60,306 nucleotides of DNA from Pseudomonas sp. H1h (GCF_000633255.1 NZ_AYMJ01000007.1:1-60306); one strand, 5' to 3'. Counted from the first letter of the stretch, positions 40,801-50,017 are shown. The notes: generated by a model from the letters alone, not told the origin. Made by a program: numbers and translations.

Positions 40801-42145
40801 GATCGCGATACGGCGAGGCTTGGCGAAATAGCGCCAGTAGCGCGTCTTCCGACCATTCCTGGCAGCTGACTTCGGCAATGATCTGCTGTGCCAGTACATC
40901 CAGCGGCGCTTCGGGAATGTGCAAGGTGTCGAGTTCGCCACGGCGCACGCAGTCGAGCAGGGCGGCGCATTCGATGAGGTCGTCGCGGGTGGTGGCAAAC
41001 AACCGGCCTTTGGGCGTGCCGCCGACCTGGTGCCCGGAGCGCCCGACTCGTTGCAGAAATCCGGCAATCGAACGCGGCGAGGCGATCTGACAAACCAGAT
41101 CGACTTCACCGATATCAATGCCCAATTCCAGCGAGGCGGTGGCGATCAGCACTTGCAGCTCGCCGCGCTTGAGCCGCTGTTCGGCGTCGAGGCGAAACTC
41201 CTTGGCCAGACTGCCGTGGTGCGCCGCTACCGCGTGTTTGCCCAGACGCTCGCTGAGGTGTCGGCTCAAGCGTTCAGCCAGACGCCGGGTATTGACGAAA
41301 ATCAGCGTGGTGCGGTGTTCGCGGGCCAACTCGGCGAGGCGGTCGTAGACCCGTTCCCAGACATCGTTGGGCATCACCGCCGACAACGGCACTGGCGGTA
41401 CTTCGATGCCCAGATCCCGCGGACGGGCGTGGCCGATGTCGATGATTTCGCAGGGGCGATCATGGCCGACGAGAAATTGCGCCACGGCTTCGACCGGTTT
41501 CTGTGTGGCGGACAAGCCGATGCGGGTCAGTGGTTCGGCGCATAGCGCTTGCAGTCGCTCAAGGCTCAGGGCCAGGTGACTGCCGCGCTTGCCGGCGGCC
41601 ATGGCGTGGATTTCGTCGACGATTACCGTGCGCGTGGTGCCGAGCATTTTGCGCCCGGATTCGGAGCCGAGCAGCACGTACAGCGATTCCGGGGTGGTCA
41701 CCAGAATGTGCGGCGCACTTTTGCGCATGGCGGCGCGTTCTTTTTGCGGGGTGTCGCCGGTGCGCACGGCCGTGGTGATCTGCAATTGCGGCAGGCCCAT
41801 CTGGCGCAACTGCTCGGTGATCCCCGTCAGCGGGTTCTGCAGGTTGATGCGGATGTCGTTGGACAGCGCCTTGAGCGGCGAAACGTAGACCACCAGGGTT
41901 TCGTCGGGCAGGCCGTCGGGGTTTTCCAGGCCACGGTGGACGAGATCGTCGAGTACGGCGAGAAACGCGGTGAGGGTTTTACCGGAGCCGGTGGGCGCGG
42001 CGATCAGCGTCGAGCGGCGCAGGCGGATCAACGGCCATGCGCGGGCCTGGGCGGCGGTGACCGTCGGGAAGGTGCTGCTGAACCAGGCGCTGACGGCGGG
42101 GTGAAAGCCTGCCAGGGCCGCGTCCTTGGAGATGGGCAGATTCAT
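37844..42145 (-). CDS. lhr: Large DEAD/H-box helicase Lhr
   Basis: 1433 aa. The start at 42145 gives MNLPISKDAALAGFHPAVSA. Superfamily 2 motifs include Walker A PTGSGKT (51-57), DEIH (177-180) and a motif VI region with QRVGRSGHQVGG. The winged-helix Lhr core follows, then a long C-terminal extension (about residue 900 onward) typical of long Lhr. Lhr is a 3'-to-5' DNA/RNA-DNA helicase of uncertain repair role; the C-terminal part is linked to nucleic-acid binding and, in some species, uracil-DNA glycosylase activity. Confidence 0.92.
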   Translation of the reverse strand: MNLPISKDAALAGFHPAVSAWFSSTFPTVTAAQARAWPLIRLRRSTLIAAPTGSGKTLTAFLAVLDDLVHRGLENPDGLPDETLVVYVSPLKALSNDIRINLQNPLTGITEQLRQMGLPQLQITTAVRTGDTPQKERAAMRKSAPHILVTTPESLYVLLGSESGRKMLGTTRTVIVDEIHAMAAGKRGSHLALSLERLQALCAEPLTRIGLSATQKPVEAVAQFLVGHDRPCEIIDIGHARPRDLGIEVPPVPLSAVMPNDVWERVYDRLAELAREHRTTLIFVNTRRLAERLSRHLSERLGKHAVAAHHGSLAKEFRLDAEQRLKRGELQVLIATASLELGIDIGEVDLVCQIASPRSIAGFLQRVGRSGHQVGGTPKGRLFATTRDDLIECAALLDCVRRGELDTLHIPEAPLDVLAQQIIAEVSCQEWSEDALLALFRQASPYRDLDEKHYLALLTMLAEGYNGRQGIRSAYLHRDAVSSTLRGRRGSQLTAVTSGGTIPDNADYSVLLEPQGLNIGSVNEDFAVESIAGDVFQLGNTSYRILRVETGKVRVEDAQGQPPTIPFWLGEAPGRSDELSSAVARLQATLDNLLGASPGDLQPALDWLTEILGLNAASAEQLVEYLARARLTLGALPSQDTLLMERFFDESGGTQLIIHSPFGSRINRAWGLALRKRFCRTFNFELQAAASEDAIVLSLSTSHSFELDDVWRYLHSNSAEHILIQAVLDAPLFGVRWRWNAGVALALPRFTGGRKVAPQLQRMKSEDLIASVFPDQIACLENLAGEREIPEHPLVEQTLDDCLHEAMDSKGWLALLRRMERGEVRLLSRDLPAPSPLAAEILSARPYTFLDDAPLEERRTQAVINRRWSDPQSTDDLGALDADAISAVREEAWPTPANIDEMHEALMSLACVSEAEVQANESWREWLNTLTDSGRACRLMIAPQCWLWLARERLTCLLALYPQATLQPQQEALPGFDEPWSFDDAQVEVIRARLGAFGPLPLAAIAGPLALPTAQASQALAQLEREGYVLRGRFTPGVAVEEWCERHLLARIHRYTVKRLRREIEPVALQDFMRFLFDWQHLSSTTRGQGSAVLPAIVGQFEGYPAATSAWDSDILPARLKDYSPSWLDDLCRNGKRVWTRLSARQKVSGTALRSTPIVLLPRSQVGLWSALTEQTPVSELSPKTQKVHAALSQHGALFFDELIHEAHLLRTELEIALQELVGAGLVNADSFAGLRALITPASKRQQRSSRRGRGAFVGGMDDAGRWALLRRGPLVENSQTPSPQTLEHIAMTLLRRYGVVFWRLLEREADWLPSWRELLRTFHRLEARSEIRGGRFVSGLAGEQFALPEAIALLREVRRRPHDGSLIAVCGVDPLNLAGTLLPGAKVPALASNRLVYRDGLPVAAEIAGKQVFWTALDQNAMEQVRSKLIRH

Positions 42146-42320
42146 GCTTAAGTTATGCGGGTGGGGGCGGCAAGATGCAAGTACCACTGGGATCTCCAGT
42201 GGCTGGCAGGGCTTCATCGCGAGCAGGCCAGTTGATTCAGCACAATTCCCGGCGATCTACACTTTACGGGTGACGGTTGCGCACTAAACCCGCAAAATGC
42301 AACGATTCCGGCAATTATCG

Positions 42321-42345
42321 ACGGCAGTGTCACAAACACTGTCGT
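42321..42345. promoter_or_regulatory. Inverted repeat upstream of the sugar-nucleotide genes
   Basis: ACGGCAGTGT-CACAA-ACACTGTCGT is a 10-bp inverted repeat with one G-T wobble and a 5-nt loop, 40 bp before the next ATG. It could be an operator or a 5'-UTR hairpin. The rest of the 239-bp gap contains only a degenerate half REP near 42213-42231. Confidence 0.4.
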
Positions 42346-42384
42346 TAAAGCCATCGTTCCAATCAGACTGGGCCTGCTGACTCT

Positions 42385-43261
42385 ATGCGAATGCGCCTTA
42401 TGTTACTGGGCGGCGGAAATGCCCTTGGGCAGGCGCTGATTCGCCTCGGTGCAGAGGAAGACATCGGTTTCCTCGCCCCCCGCCCGCCAGAAGACGGCTG
42501 GGATGCCGCGAGCCTGACGCAACTGCTCGACGACACCCGTCCGGATGCGTTGATCAACCTCGCCTACTATTTCGACTGGTTCCAGGCCGAAACCGTCAGC
42601 GAAAGCCGTCTGGCCGGGCAGGAGCGCGCCATCGAGCGGCTGGCCGAGCTGTGCCAGCACCACAACATCATCCTCGTGCAGCCTTCCAGTTACCGGGTGT
42701 TCGACGGTTCGCGGGCGACTGCCTACAGCGAAAAAGACGAGCCGGTGCCCTTGGGCCTGCGCGGTCAGGCGCTGTGGCGCATCGAACAAAGCGTTCGTGC
42801 GACGTGCCCGCAACACGTGCTGTTGCGCTTCGGCTGGCTGCTCGATGACAGCCCTGAAGGCACCCTCGGGCGCTTTCTCGCCCGCGCCGAACAACCGGAC
42901 GAATTGCTCATGGCCGACGACCGTCGGGGCAATCCGACGCCGGTGGATGACGCGGCGCGGGTGATCATTTCGGTGCTCAAGCAACTCGATTGCGCGGCGC
43001 CGCTGTGGGGCACTTACCATTACGCCGGCCATGAAGCGACCACGCCGCTGGCGCTCGGTCAGGCGATTTTGACCGAAGCTCGCAATTTGCATCAGCTGGC
43101 GATCGAAGCCCCGACCGCCCAGGCACATGCCGCGCGGCCGGACGCCGCCGAAGAACCACAGCACGCGGTACTCGCCTGCAAGAAAATTCTGCACACTTTC
43201 GGGATCAAGCCACGCGCCTGGCGCGCGGCACTCCCGGCTTTACTGGATAGGTTTTATCGTC

Positions 43262-43269
<8 letters not shown>
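42385..43269 (+). CDS. Sugar nucleotide-binding (RmlD-like) NAD(P)-dependent oxidoreductase
   Basis: 294 aa, extended SDR fold. An N-terminal dinucleotide-binding loop LLGGGNALGQ (~7-16) and NLAYYFDW with QPSSYRVFDG resemble RmlD (dTDP-4-dehydrorhamnose reductase) family members. The usual YxxxK pair is not clear (the segment after SSYRVF reads GLRGQALWRIEQ), so catalysis is uncertain. It overlaps the next gene by 8 nt. Confidence 0.75.
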
Positions 43270-44191
<922 letters not shown>

Positions 44192-44207
44192 GTTTATCGC
44201 AGACATG

Positions 44208-44237
44208 AAAAAGGCGCCTTTTTACAGGCGCCTTTTT
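44208..44237. terminator. Bidirectional terminator between the epimerase and oprG
   Basis: AAAAAGGCGCC and GGCGCCTTTTT enclose an 8-nt loop. The A-run and T-run suit both convergent transcripts. Confidence 0.88.
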
Positions 44238-44262
44238 CACGGCCGGAATATGTCGCTATTCC

Positions 44263-44285
44263 TGTGGCGAGGGGATTTATCCCCG
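44263..44285. repeat. Short Pseudomonas repeat, GTGGCGAGGGGATTTATCCC type
   Basis: A single TGTGGCGAGGGGATTTATCC element with an internal GGGGATTTATCCCC hairpin. It is a repeat class distinct from the GTGGGAGCGGGC REPs elsewhere in the window and lies just past the terminator. Confidence 0.6.
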
Positions 44286-44373
44286 ATCGATCACACGTGA
44301 TCGTCGTCAGTTCCAAGCCTGCTCACCCAAAGCCTCATTCACCACCACGTGAACGTTCTTGGTTGAATCTGCC

Positions 44374-45072
44374 TTAGAACTTGTAGCCCAGACCCACCAT
44401 GTACACAAATGGATCGACATCAACATTCACCTTGGCACGGGTGCCCGGCGCCACGGCGTTGTTCTCGACGGTGGCGCGGGTATCGATGTCGATATAGCGC
44501 ACTTGGGCGTTGAGCATGATGTTGTCGGTCAGCATGTAGTCGGCGCCGACCTGCCAGGCCAGACCCCAGGAATTTTTCGCCTTGAAGTTGCTGAAGCCGT
44601 TGGATTGGGCTTCGCTGCCGACGTGCTCGTCGTAGATCCAGGTGTAGTTGATGCCGCCGCCGATGTACGGCTGGAACGGCGACTTGGCATCCAGCGGGTA
44701 GTACACGACGCTGAGGGTTGGCGGCAGGTGTTTCAGGGTACCGAGTTTGCCGTTGGCAGCTGGTAGCGCGGTGCCTTTGATTTTTACGTCATGCTCGAAC
44801 GGCGAGGCGGCCAGCAACTCGATACCGATGTTGTTGGTCAGCATGTAGGCGAAGTTCAGACCCAGTTGGGTGTCGCTGCTCATGGTCGCCTTGCCGCCCA
44901 GATTGGTGCCGCTCAACGGACCCTGATCGACCTTGACGCTGGAGCTGTCGGCCTTCGGGTTGACGGTGATCGCACCGGCGCGAACGATGATGTCGCCGGC
45001 TTCGTGGGCGTGGGCGAGCGGGGCTGCGAGCGCGAATGCAAACAGCGAAGCGCTGAGCAAGGACTTGTTCAT
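44374..45072 (-). CDS. oprG: Outer membrane protein OprG (OmpW family)
   Basis: 232 aa. The signal peptide MNKSLLSASLFAFALAAPLA is cleaved after AHA. An eight-stranded barrel of the OmpW type follows (VRAGAITVNPKADSS, ...), ending in the aromatic GYKF needed for BAM recognition. OprG is linked to small hydrophobic or amino-acid uptake and is induced under low oxygen by Anr in P. aeruginosa. A well-placed Anr site lies upstream here. Confidence 0.92.
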   Translation of the reverse strand: MNKSLLSASLFAFALAAPLAHAHEAGDIIVRAGAITVNPKADSSSVKVDQGPLSGTNLGGKATMSSDTQLGLNFAYMLTNNIGIELLAASPFEHDVKIKGTALPAANGKLGTLKHLPPTLSVVYYPLDAKSPFQPYIGGGINYTWIYDEHVGSEAQSNGFSNFKAKNSWGLAWQVGADYMLTDNIMLNAQVRYIDIDTRATVENNAVAPGTRAKVNVDVDPFVYMVGLGYKF

Positions 45073-45110
45073 GGGAGCTCCAAAAGGACGTTAAAAATGT
45101 CTGATGCCCT

Positions 45111-45152
45111 ATGGTATGAAGCCAACTGATACGGTCTTTTGACTCAGCTCAA
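45111..45152 (-). promoter_or_regulatory. Anr-dependent oprG promoter
   Basis: TTGACTCAGCTCAA (45139-45152) has the FNR/Anr core TTGA-N6-TCAA. On the minus strand a -10-like TACCAT lies at 45116-45111. If the box is centred at -41.5, transcription would start near 45104, about 30 nt before the ATG: exactly class II activator geometry, without a good -35. Confidence 0.7.
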
Positions 45153-45195
45153 TGAAACAGTGAAGGGGTGGTTTTTTGTGGAACCTTTGCCGCCC

Positions 45196-45263
45196 CTTCG
45201 CGAGCAAGCCCGCTTTCACAGGTGAATGCATTCCAGATGTGGGAGCGGGCTTGTTCGCGAAGG
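45196..45263. repeat. REP pair upstream of the oprG promoter
   Basis: An inverted copy (45196-45221, with a CTTTCAC variation) and a direct copy (45238-45263) of the GTGGGAGCGGGCTTG element lie between the oprG promoter and the end of the DUF3299 gene. Confidence 0.85.
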
Positions 45264-45295
45264 CGATTGATCAACCGGTACAAAACTGTCGGGAT

Positions 45296-45829
45296 TCACT
45301 CCGGCAGTTCATACACATAAATCTTGTCGGCATCCATCTGATACCCGGCATCGGCCAGTTCGCTGGTGGACGCCTTGACCTGCAGCGGCCCCTCGACCCA
45401 GTACGGCTGATACAGCTCGTCGAGCTTTACGCCGACTTCGCTTTTCACATGCACGATCTGGTTCGACGGCGGTGGCGGCACGTGGATGCAGGCGCCGAAA
45501 TACGGCACCAGCAGGAAGTCCGTGGTGCGCCCCTCTTCGTTGACCTCCAGCGGCACGATGTAGCCCGGCAAACGAATGTTCTGACCGTCGAGGCTCGGCA
45601 CCACCGGCGCGTTGGGCAGGTCCTGCCTGGCAGCCGGCGCGGACTCGGCGGAGAGTGCATCGCTCATCTTCGACATGTCGTGCAGAGGCGTCATGTTCGG
45701 TACTTCCGGCGCGGCGTCCGGCGGGATCATTTCCGACCAGGTCAGGTCTTTCGGCGCCGCTGCCCACACGGGCAGGGCAACCAGCAACAGCAGCGCAAGT
45801 ACAGCGCGGGGCATGGTGAACATCCTCAT
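45296..45829 (-). CDS. DUF3299 domain-containing periplasmic protein
   Basis: 177 aa with a Sec signal peptide (MPRAVLALLLLVALPVWAAA; Met6 is an alternative start). A DUF3299 domain follows, with LPGYIVPLE and the conserved VPYFGACIHVPPPPSNQIVH. Last gene of a probable zinc-responsive operon, and its start overlaps the permease stop by 4 nt (ATGA). Function unknown; it may be a metal-handling partner of the ABC proteins. Confidence 0.83.
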   Translation of the reverse strand: MRMFTMPRAVLALLLLVALPVWAAAPKDLTWSEMIPPDAAPEVPNMTPLHDMSKMSDALSAESAPAARQDLPNAPVVPSLDGQNIRLPGYIVPLEVNEEGRTTDFLLVPYFGACIHVPPPPSNQIVHVKSEVGVKLDELYQPYWVEGPLQVKASTSELADAGYQMDADKIYVYELPE

Positions 45830-47091
45830 AAACGGATCGACAGGCCATCAGCCAGGGATTGGCGATATGCACGCCAGGCCGGCACGCTGCCCATCAGCAG
45901 CGCGGCTGCCAGAATGCCACCGAGCAGCGTCCATTCATACTCGCTCGGCCACGCCAGCGGCAGGTACAGCCCGTAATTGGCCTGCACGTAACCCTGCGCG
46001 GCGGCGATGCCGATGTACAGCAACGCCAGCCCGGCGATCACCCCGGTCAGCGCCAACGCAAAGGCTTCCAGCACCAGCAGGCTTGCGATGTGCCACGGCC
46101 GCGCACCGACCGAACGCAGAATCGCCATCTCCCGGCGACGCTCGTTGAGGCTGGTGAGAATCGCCGTGAGCATGCCGATCAACCCGGTCAGCACCACGAA
46201 CAACGAGACCACGAACAGCGCTTTTTCAGCGGTGCTCATCAGGCTCCACAACTCCTGCAAGGCCACGCCCGGAAGGATCGCCAGCATCGGCTCACCTCGG
46301 TATTCGTTGATCTCGCGTTGCAGGGCGAACGTGGAAATCTTGCTGTTGAGACCGAGCATGAACGCGGTGATTGCCTGTGGCGTCAGGTCCATGTTGCGCG
46401 CCTGATCGGCGCTGATCCGCCCGTTGCCCCGGGCCGGCACACCGTTGTGCCAGTCGATGTGGATCGCCTCCATGCCGCCGAGGCTGATGTGCAACGTGCG
46501 ATCCACCGGGGTGCCGGTGCGCTTGAGAATGCCGACCACGGTGAACGGTTTGTCGTCGTGCTTGACCAGACTGATCGCCGCCACACCGTGGGCCAGCACC
46601 AGTTGGTCGCCGAGCTTGTAATGCAGCGCCTCGGCCACTTCGGCGCCGAGCACCACTTCGAACGGGTCGGTGGCAAACGCCCGGCCATCAGCCAGTTCCA
46701 GATGTTGCTGGCGGCCGTACTGGTAATGCTCGAAATACGCCTCGGTGGTGCCCATCACCCGGTAGCCACGATGCGAGTCGCCGAGGGACATCGGGATCGC
46801 CCACTTTACTTTCGGGTTGCTGGCGAAGTGTTCGAAGCTGTCCCAGCGAATGTTGTTGGTCGCATTGCCGATACGGAACACCGAGTACAGCAACAGGTTC
46901 ACCGAACCGGAGCGGGCGCCGACGATCAGGTCGGTGCCGCTGATGGTGCTGGCGAAACTGGCTTTGGCTTCGGTGCGCACGCGCTCGACGGCGAGCAGCA
47001 GACACACCGACAAGGCGATCGCGAAAGCGGTGAGCAGGGCGGTGAAGCGGCGGTTGGCCAGGCTGGCCATGGCCAGACGAAACAGATACAT
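45826..47091 (-). CDS. ABC transporter permease (MacB/FtsX type)
   Basis: 421 aa. The start at 47091 gives MYLFRLAMASLANRRFTALL. An N-terminal membrane helix, a large periplasmic MacB-PCD domain and three C-terminal FtsX helices are seen. Such type VII ABC proteins usually do mechanotransmission or lipoprotein/peptide handling rather than classical import. It starts 1 nt after the ATPase stop. Confidence 0.87.
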   Translation of the reverse strand: MYLFRLAMASLANRRFTALLTAFAIALSVCLLLAVERVRTEAKASFASTISGTDLIVGARSGSVNLLLYSVFRIGNATNNIRWDSFEHFASNPKVKWAIPMSLGDSHRGYRVMGTTEAYFEHYQYGRQQHLELADGRAFATDPFEVVLGAEVAEALHYKLGDQLVLAHGVAAISLVKHDDKPFTVVGILKRTGTPVDRTLHISLGGMEAIHIDWHNGVPARGNGRISADQARNMDLTPQAITAFMLGLNSKISTFALQREINEYRGEPMLAILPGVALQELWSLMSTAEKALFVVSLFVVLTGLIGMLTAILTSLNERRREMAILRSVGARPWHIASLLVLEAFALALTGVIAGLALLYIGIAAAQGYVQANYGLYLPLAWPSEYEWTLLGGILAAALLMGSVPAWRAYRQSLADGLSIRL

Positions 47092-47092
47092 C

Positions 47093-47803
47093 TCAGACCT
47101 CGGCAGACGTGGCGGCGCGATTGAGTTCGGCCAGGGACAGGTGACGGTCGAACAGCGGCGCAAGGCTCTGATCGTGGCTGACGAACAACAGGCTCGATCC
47201 GGCTTCGCGGCATTCGGCGAACAACAGGCGAATGAAGTTCTCCCGGGCGTCGTAATCCAGTGCCGAGGTCGGTTCGTCGGCGATCACCAGTTCCGGTTGG
47301 CCGATCAAGGCGCGCGCGGCGGCGACCCGTTGCTGCTGCCCGATCGACAGTGAGTCGGCGCGACGACCGAGGATGCTTTCATCCTTCAAGCCCAAGTGGG
47401 CGAGCAGGGTGGCGGCGGCCTGATCGACACTGCCGTGACGTTGTTTCGCCCGTTCGGCACGCAGTTTCGAGAAGTGGCAGGGCAGCTCGACGTTCTCGCG
47501 CACCGAGAGAAACGGCAGCAGGTTGAACTGCTGAAAAATGTAGCCAGTGTGATCGACACGAAAGCGGTCGCGGGCGCCGGCACCCAGTTCGGTCAGCTCC
47601 TGGCCAAGCAGGCGAATGCTGCCGCGCCCGGGTTTTTGCACCCCGCCGAGCAGGCCGAGCAGGGTGGTCTTGCCACTGCCGCTGGGGCCTTTGAGGAACA
47701 GGGTTTCGCCCGGTTCCAGGCGAAACGCCGGGATGTCCAGCAGCGGCGGGTGACCGGGCCAGTTGAAGCCCAGGTCGGACAGTTCGATGAGTGCTTGGGT
47801 CAT
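47093..47803 (-). CDS. ABC transporter ATP-binding protein (LolD/MacB type)
   Basis: 236 aa. Walker A GPSGSGKT (39-46), signature LSIGQQQR, and Walker B VIADEPTSALD are intact. The start at 47803 gives MTQALIELSDLGFNWPGHPP. It pairs with the following permease. A REP hairpin separates it from the His-rich zinc protein gene upstream. Confidence 0.9.
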   Translation of the reverse strand: MTQALIELSDLGFNWPGHPPLLDIPAFRLEPGETLFLKGPSGSGKTTLLGLLGGVQKPGRGSIRLLGQELTELGAGARDRFRVDHTGYIFQQFNLLPFLSVRENVELPCHFSKLRAERAKQRHGSVDQAAATLLAHLGLKDESILGRRADSLSIGQQQRVAAARALIGQPELVIADEPTSALDYDARENFIRLLFAECREAGSSLLFVSHDQSLAPLFDRHLSLAELNRAATSAEV

Positions 47804-47832
47804 GGCACCAGTTTCATGAAGTGAACACATAA

Positions 47833-47930
47833 CCCCTTGTGGGAGCGGGCTTGCTCGCGAATGCAATGGATCAGCCAAATCTATGTTGACTGATCCACCG
47901 CATTCGCGAGCAAGCCCGCTCCAACAGGGG
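47833..47930. repeat. Long REPIN inside the zinc locus
   Basis: Inverted REP arms (47833-47864 and 47900-47930) pair almost perfectly, and an inner TGGATCAG / CTGATCCA repeat extends the stem. One arm carries a CTCCAACAG change in place of CTCCCACAG. It lies between the His-rich gene and the ABC ATPase gene. Confidence 0.9.
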
Positions 47931-47943
47931 ATTGTCGGTGTGA

Positions 47944-48546
47944 TCAGAATTTCAGGGCAGCCGCCTTGGCCGTCACTTCCGTCCCTTGCTGGCCGCTTGG
48001 GCCGATCAGTTGTACCTGAATTTTCTGGGTCGCCGGGAAGGTATTGAAGATGTTCGCCAGATCCAGCGTCTTCAGAGCACCCGGGGTCGCGCAGCTGAAT
48101 TGATAATGGGCGTGGATCTCGCTGTGATCGTGGTGATGCGCTTCACCGCCCTTGGCATCTTCGTCGTGGTCATCATCGTCATGGTCGTCGGCATCCGGCT
48201 TGTCGCCGAACAGCGGGCTTTGCAGTTCCTGACTGGTGACTTTGCAACCGGCGGCGGCTGGCAGGTTGAACAGCGCCAGCGGGTTTTCCAGTTTGGTGCG
48301 CGCGGCCACGACCTTGGCTTTGTCGACGTCGGTGGTGGCAGCGTGTTCGAAGCCGACCAGGTTCATTGCCGGGCTTTCCAGTTCCAGCTCCAGGGTCTGG
48401 CCGTCGAGCGCAGCGTTCAGCCGGCCGACGCCATGTTCATGGGCGCCGAGGCTGCCGTGCTCGTGGTCATGATCGTGCTCATCGGCGGCGTGGGCGATGG
48501 CCAGCGGCAACAGGGCAAACGGCAAAGCGAGCAGCAGACGGCGCAT
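47944..48546 (-). CDS. Zinc-binding DUF2796 protein (ZrgA-like)
   Basis: 200 aa with a signal peptide (MRRLLLALPFALLPLAIAHA). Two His/Asp-rich clusters follow: EHDHDHEHGSLGAHEHG near the N-terminus and DDHDDDDHDEDAKGGEAHHH around residues 115-145. These are typical periplasmic zinc-capture loops. The DUF2796 family includes ZrgA of zinc-regulated uptake loci. A Zur-like site lies about 35 bp upstream. Probably the first gene of the locus. Confidence 0.85.
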   Translation of the reverse strand: MRRLLLALPFALLPLAIAHAADEHDHDHEHGSLGAHEHGVGRLNAALDGQTLELELESPAMNLVGFEHAATTDVDKAKVVAARTKLENPLALFNLPAAAGCKVTSQELQSPLFGDKPDADDHDDDDHDEDAKGGEAHHHDHSEIHAHYQFSCATPGALKTLDLANIFNTFPATQKIQVQLIGPSGQQGTEVTAKAAALKF

Positions 48547-48580
48547 AGCGATCTCCGGAAAGTAAAGTGAAGAGTTTGTT

Positions 48581-48597
48581 ATGTAATCTTATAACGA
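48581..48597. promoter_or_regulatory. Zur box upstream of the DUF2796 gene
   Basis: ATGTAATCTTATAACGA matches the gammaproteobacterial Zur consensus ATGTTATANTATAACAT at 12 of 16 fixed positions. It is placed 35-51 bp before the DUF2796 ATG, where bound Zur would block the promoter. Confidence 0.6.
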
Positions 48598-48681
48598 AAG
48601 TGCGCAGAGTTTGCCCGCCTGCTTGGCGTTGCACAAGTCCCGTGGGAGCATGCAGGTCAGAAATGTGCAGGAGCGAAGCAG

Positions 48682-49041
48682 ATGTTGCGGATACGTGGAA
48701 CCGTCGGCGCGATGCCGGTGGATTTGACGGTGGAGCTGGATGACAGCGATTGGGCGAAGCTGGGCGCGGCGCTTGGGGCGCACACGCAGAGCGAGCAGCC
48801 GCAGGCGGCAGTGCTGACCCCGGCAGCGAAACCGCAGAACCAGGACGATGCGTTGTGGCAAGTCGCGCAGGACCTGTTGCGCAACGCCGGTCAGCTCAGC
48901 GGCCCGGACTTGCTGGATCAGCTTGAGGGCCTGACCGGCAGCGCGGCGGCGGGCAAACGCCTGCTGGTGCGCTTGCGCCATAGTGCACGGGTGAAGGTGG
49001 CGAGCGGCGGGGATACGCCGCTCTACAGCTGGATCGAGTGA
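48682..49041 (+). CDS. Hypothetical protein
   Basis: 119 aa, cytoplasmic, beginning MLRIRGTVGAMPVDLTVELD. AGGAG lies 8 nt before the ATG. A central Ala/Gln-rich linker separates a short beta N-terminal part from a helical C-terminal half. No known domain recognised. It is divergent from the zinc locus and convergent with cnoX (4 nt apart). P. aeruginosa has a similar-sized gene in this position (recalled). Confidence 0.7.
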   Translation: MLRIRGTVGAMPVDLTVELDDSDWAKLGAALGAHTQSEQPQAAVLTPAAKPQNQDDALWQVAQDLLRNAGQLSGPDLLDQLEGLTGSAAAGKRLLVRLRHSARVKVASGGDTPLYSWIE

Positions 49042-49045
49042 GCGC

Positions 49046-49918
49046 TTAATAAAGCGCCGCAAACACCTTGCGCCGGTAAGCGGTCACCAGCGGGTGATCG
49101 TTGCCCAGCAGTTCGAACACTTGCAGCAGGGTCTTGTGCGGCAACCCTTCGCCGTAGCTGCGGTTGCGGATGAACAACTTGAGCAAGGCTTCCAGCGCCG
49201 CCTCGTATTGCTGGCGCGCCAGCTGCTGGATCGCCAGTTGATACACCGCTTCGTCGTCCTGCGGATTCTGCGCAAGACGCGCCTTGAGGTCAGCGGCATC
49301 CGGCAGGTCGCGAGCCAGGCCGAGGAACTTGATCTGCGCCTTGGCCCCGGCCAGTGCAGCCTTGTGCTCATCGCTCTTGACCGCATCGAGCACGGTTTGC
49401 GCTTCGCCCAGTTCGCCGCGTTCGGTCAGGCAGCGGGCGTAGAGGATCAGCGCCTTGGCGTTGCTGTTGTCTTCGGTGAGCATCACCACCAGCGCCGCTT
49501 CGGCATCGGCGTAACGCCCTTCATCGAACAGCGCCTGAGCCTGCTCGAACGGATCGGCAGCGGTTGGCGCCGGCATCTGCACATGCGGTTCGAGCAGGGC
49601 GCGCACCGCGGATTCCGGTTGCGCACCGGCAAAACCGTCCACCGGTTGGCCGTCCTTGAACAGCACCACGGTCGGCAGGCTGCGGATACCGAAGCGGGCG
49701 ACGATGTCCTGCTCGATGTCGCAGTTGACCTTGGCCAGCAGCAGTTCGCCCTGATAGCTCTCGGCGATGCCTTGCAGCATCGGCATCAGCGCCTTGCACG
49801 GCGCACACCACTCGGCCCAGAAATCCACCAGCACCGGTTTGTTGAAGGAAGCCTCGATCACCGACTGGTCGAAATCGGCAGTCGTGGCGTCGAAGATGTA
49901 CGGCGTTTGCTGACTCAT
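49046..49918 (-). CDS. cnoX: Co-chaperone thioredoxin CnoX (YbbN)
   Basis: 290 aa. An N-terminal thioredoxin fold (~1-110) with an intact WCAPC site (Cys38, Cys41) is followed by a C-terminal TPR region (~120-290) that binds GroEL. E. coli CnoX has SXXC and lacks reductase activity, so this CXXC version may also be redox-active. CnoX holds oxidised proteins for refolding under hypochlorite stress. Confidence 0.9.
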   Translation of the reverse strand: MSQQTPYIFDATTADFDQSVIEASFNKPVLVDFWAEWCAPCKALMPMLQGIAESYQGELLLAKVNCDIEQDIVARFGIRSLPTVVLFKDGQPVDGFAGAQPESAVRALLEPHVQMPAPTAADPFEQAQALFDEGRYADAEAALVVMLTEDNSNAKALILYARCLTERGELGEAQTVLDAVKSDEHKAALAGAKAQIKFLGLARDLPDAADLKARLAQNPQDDEAVYQLAIQQLARQQYEAALEALLKLFIRNRSYGEGLPHKTLLQVFELLGNDHPLVTAYRRKVFAALY

Positions 49919-50017
49919 GGGGGATCTCGTAAAAGCGTGGATGGGGCAACTATACGGCTTGGCGGGAGGGGCCGGAAGCGGGGGCAGATTTTAGAGAGGT
50001 GTCGTCTTTGAGGACGC

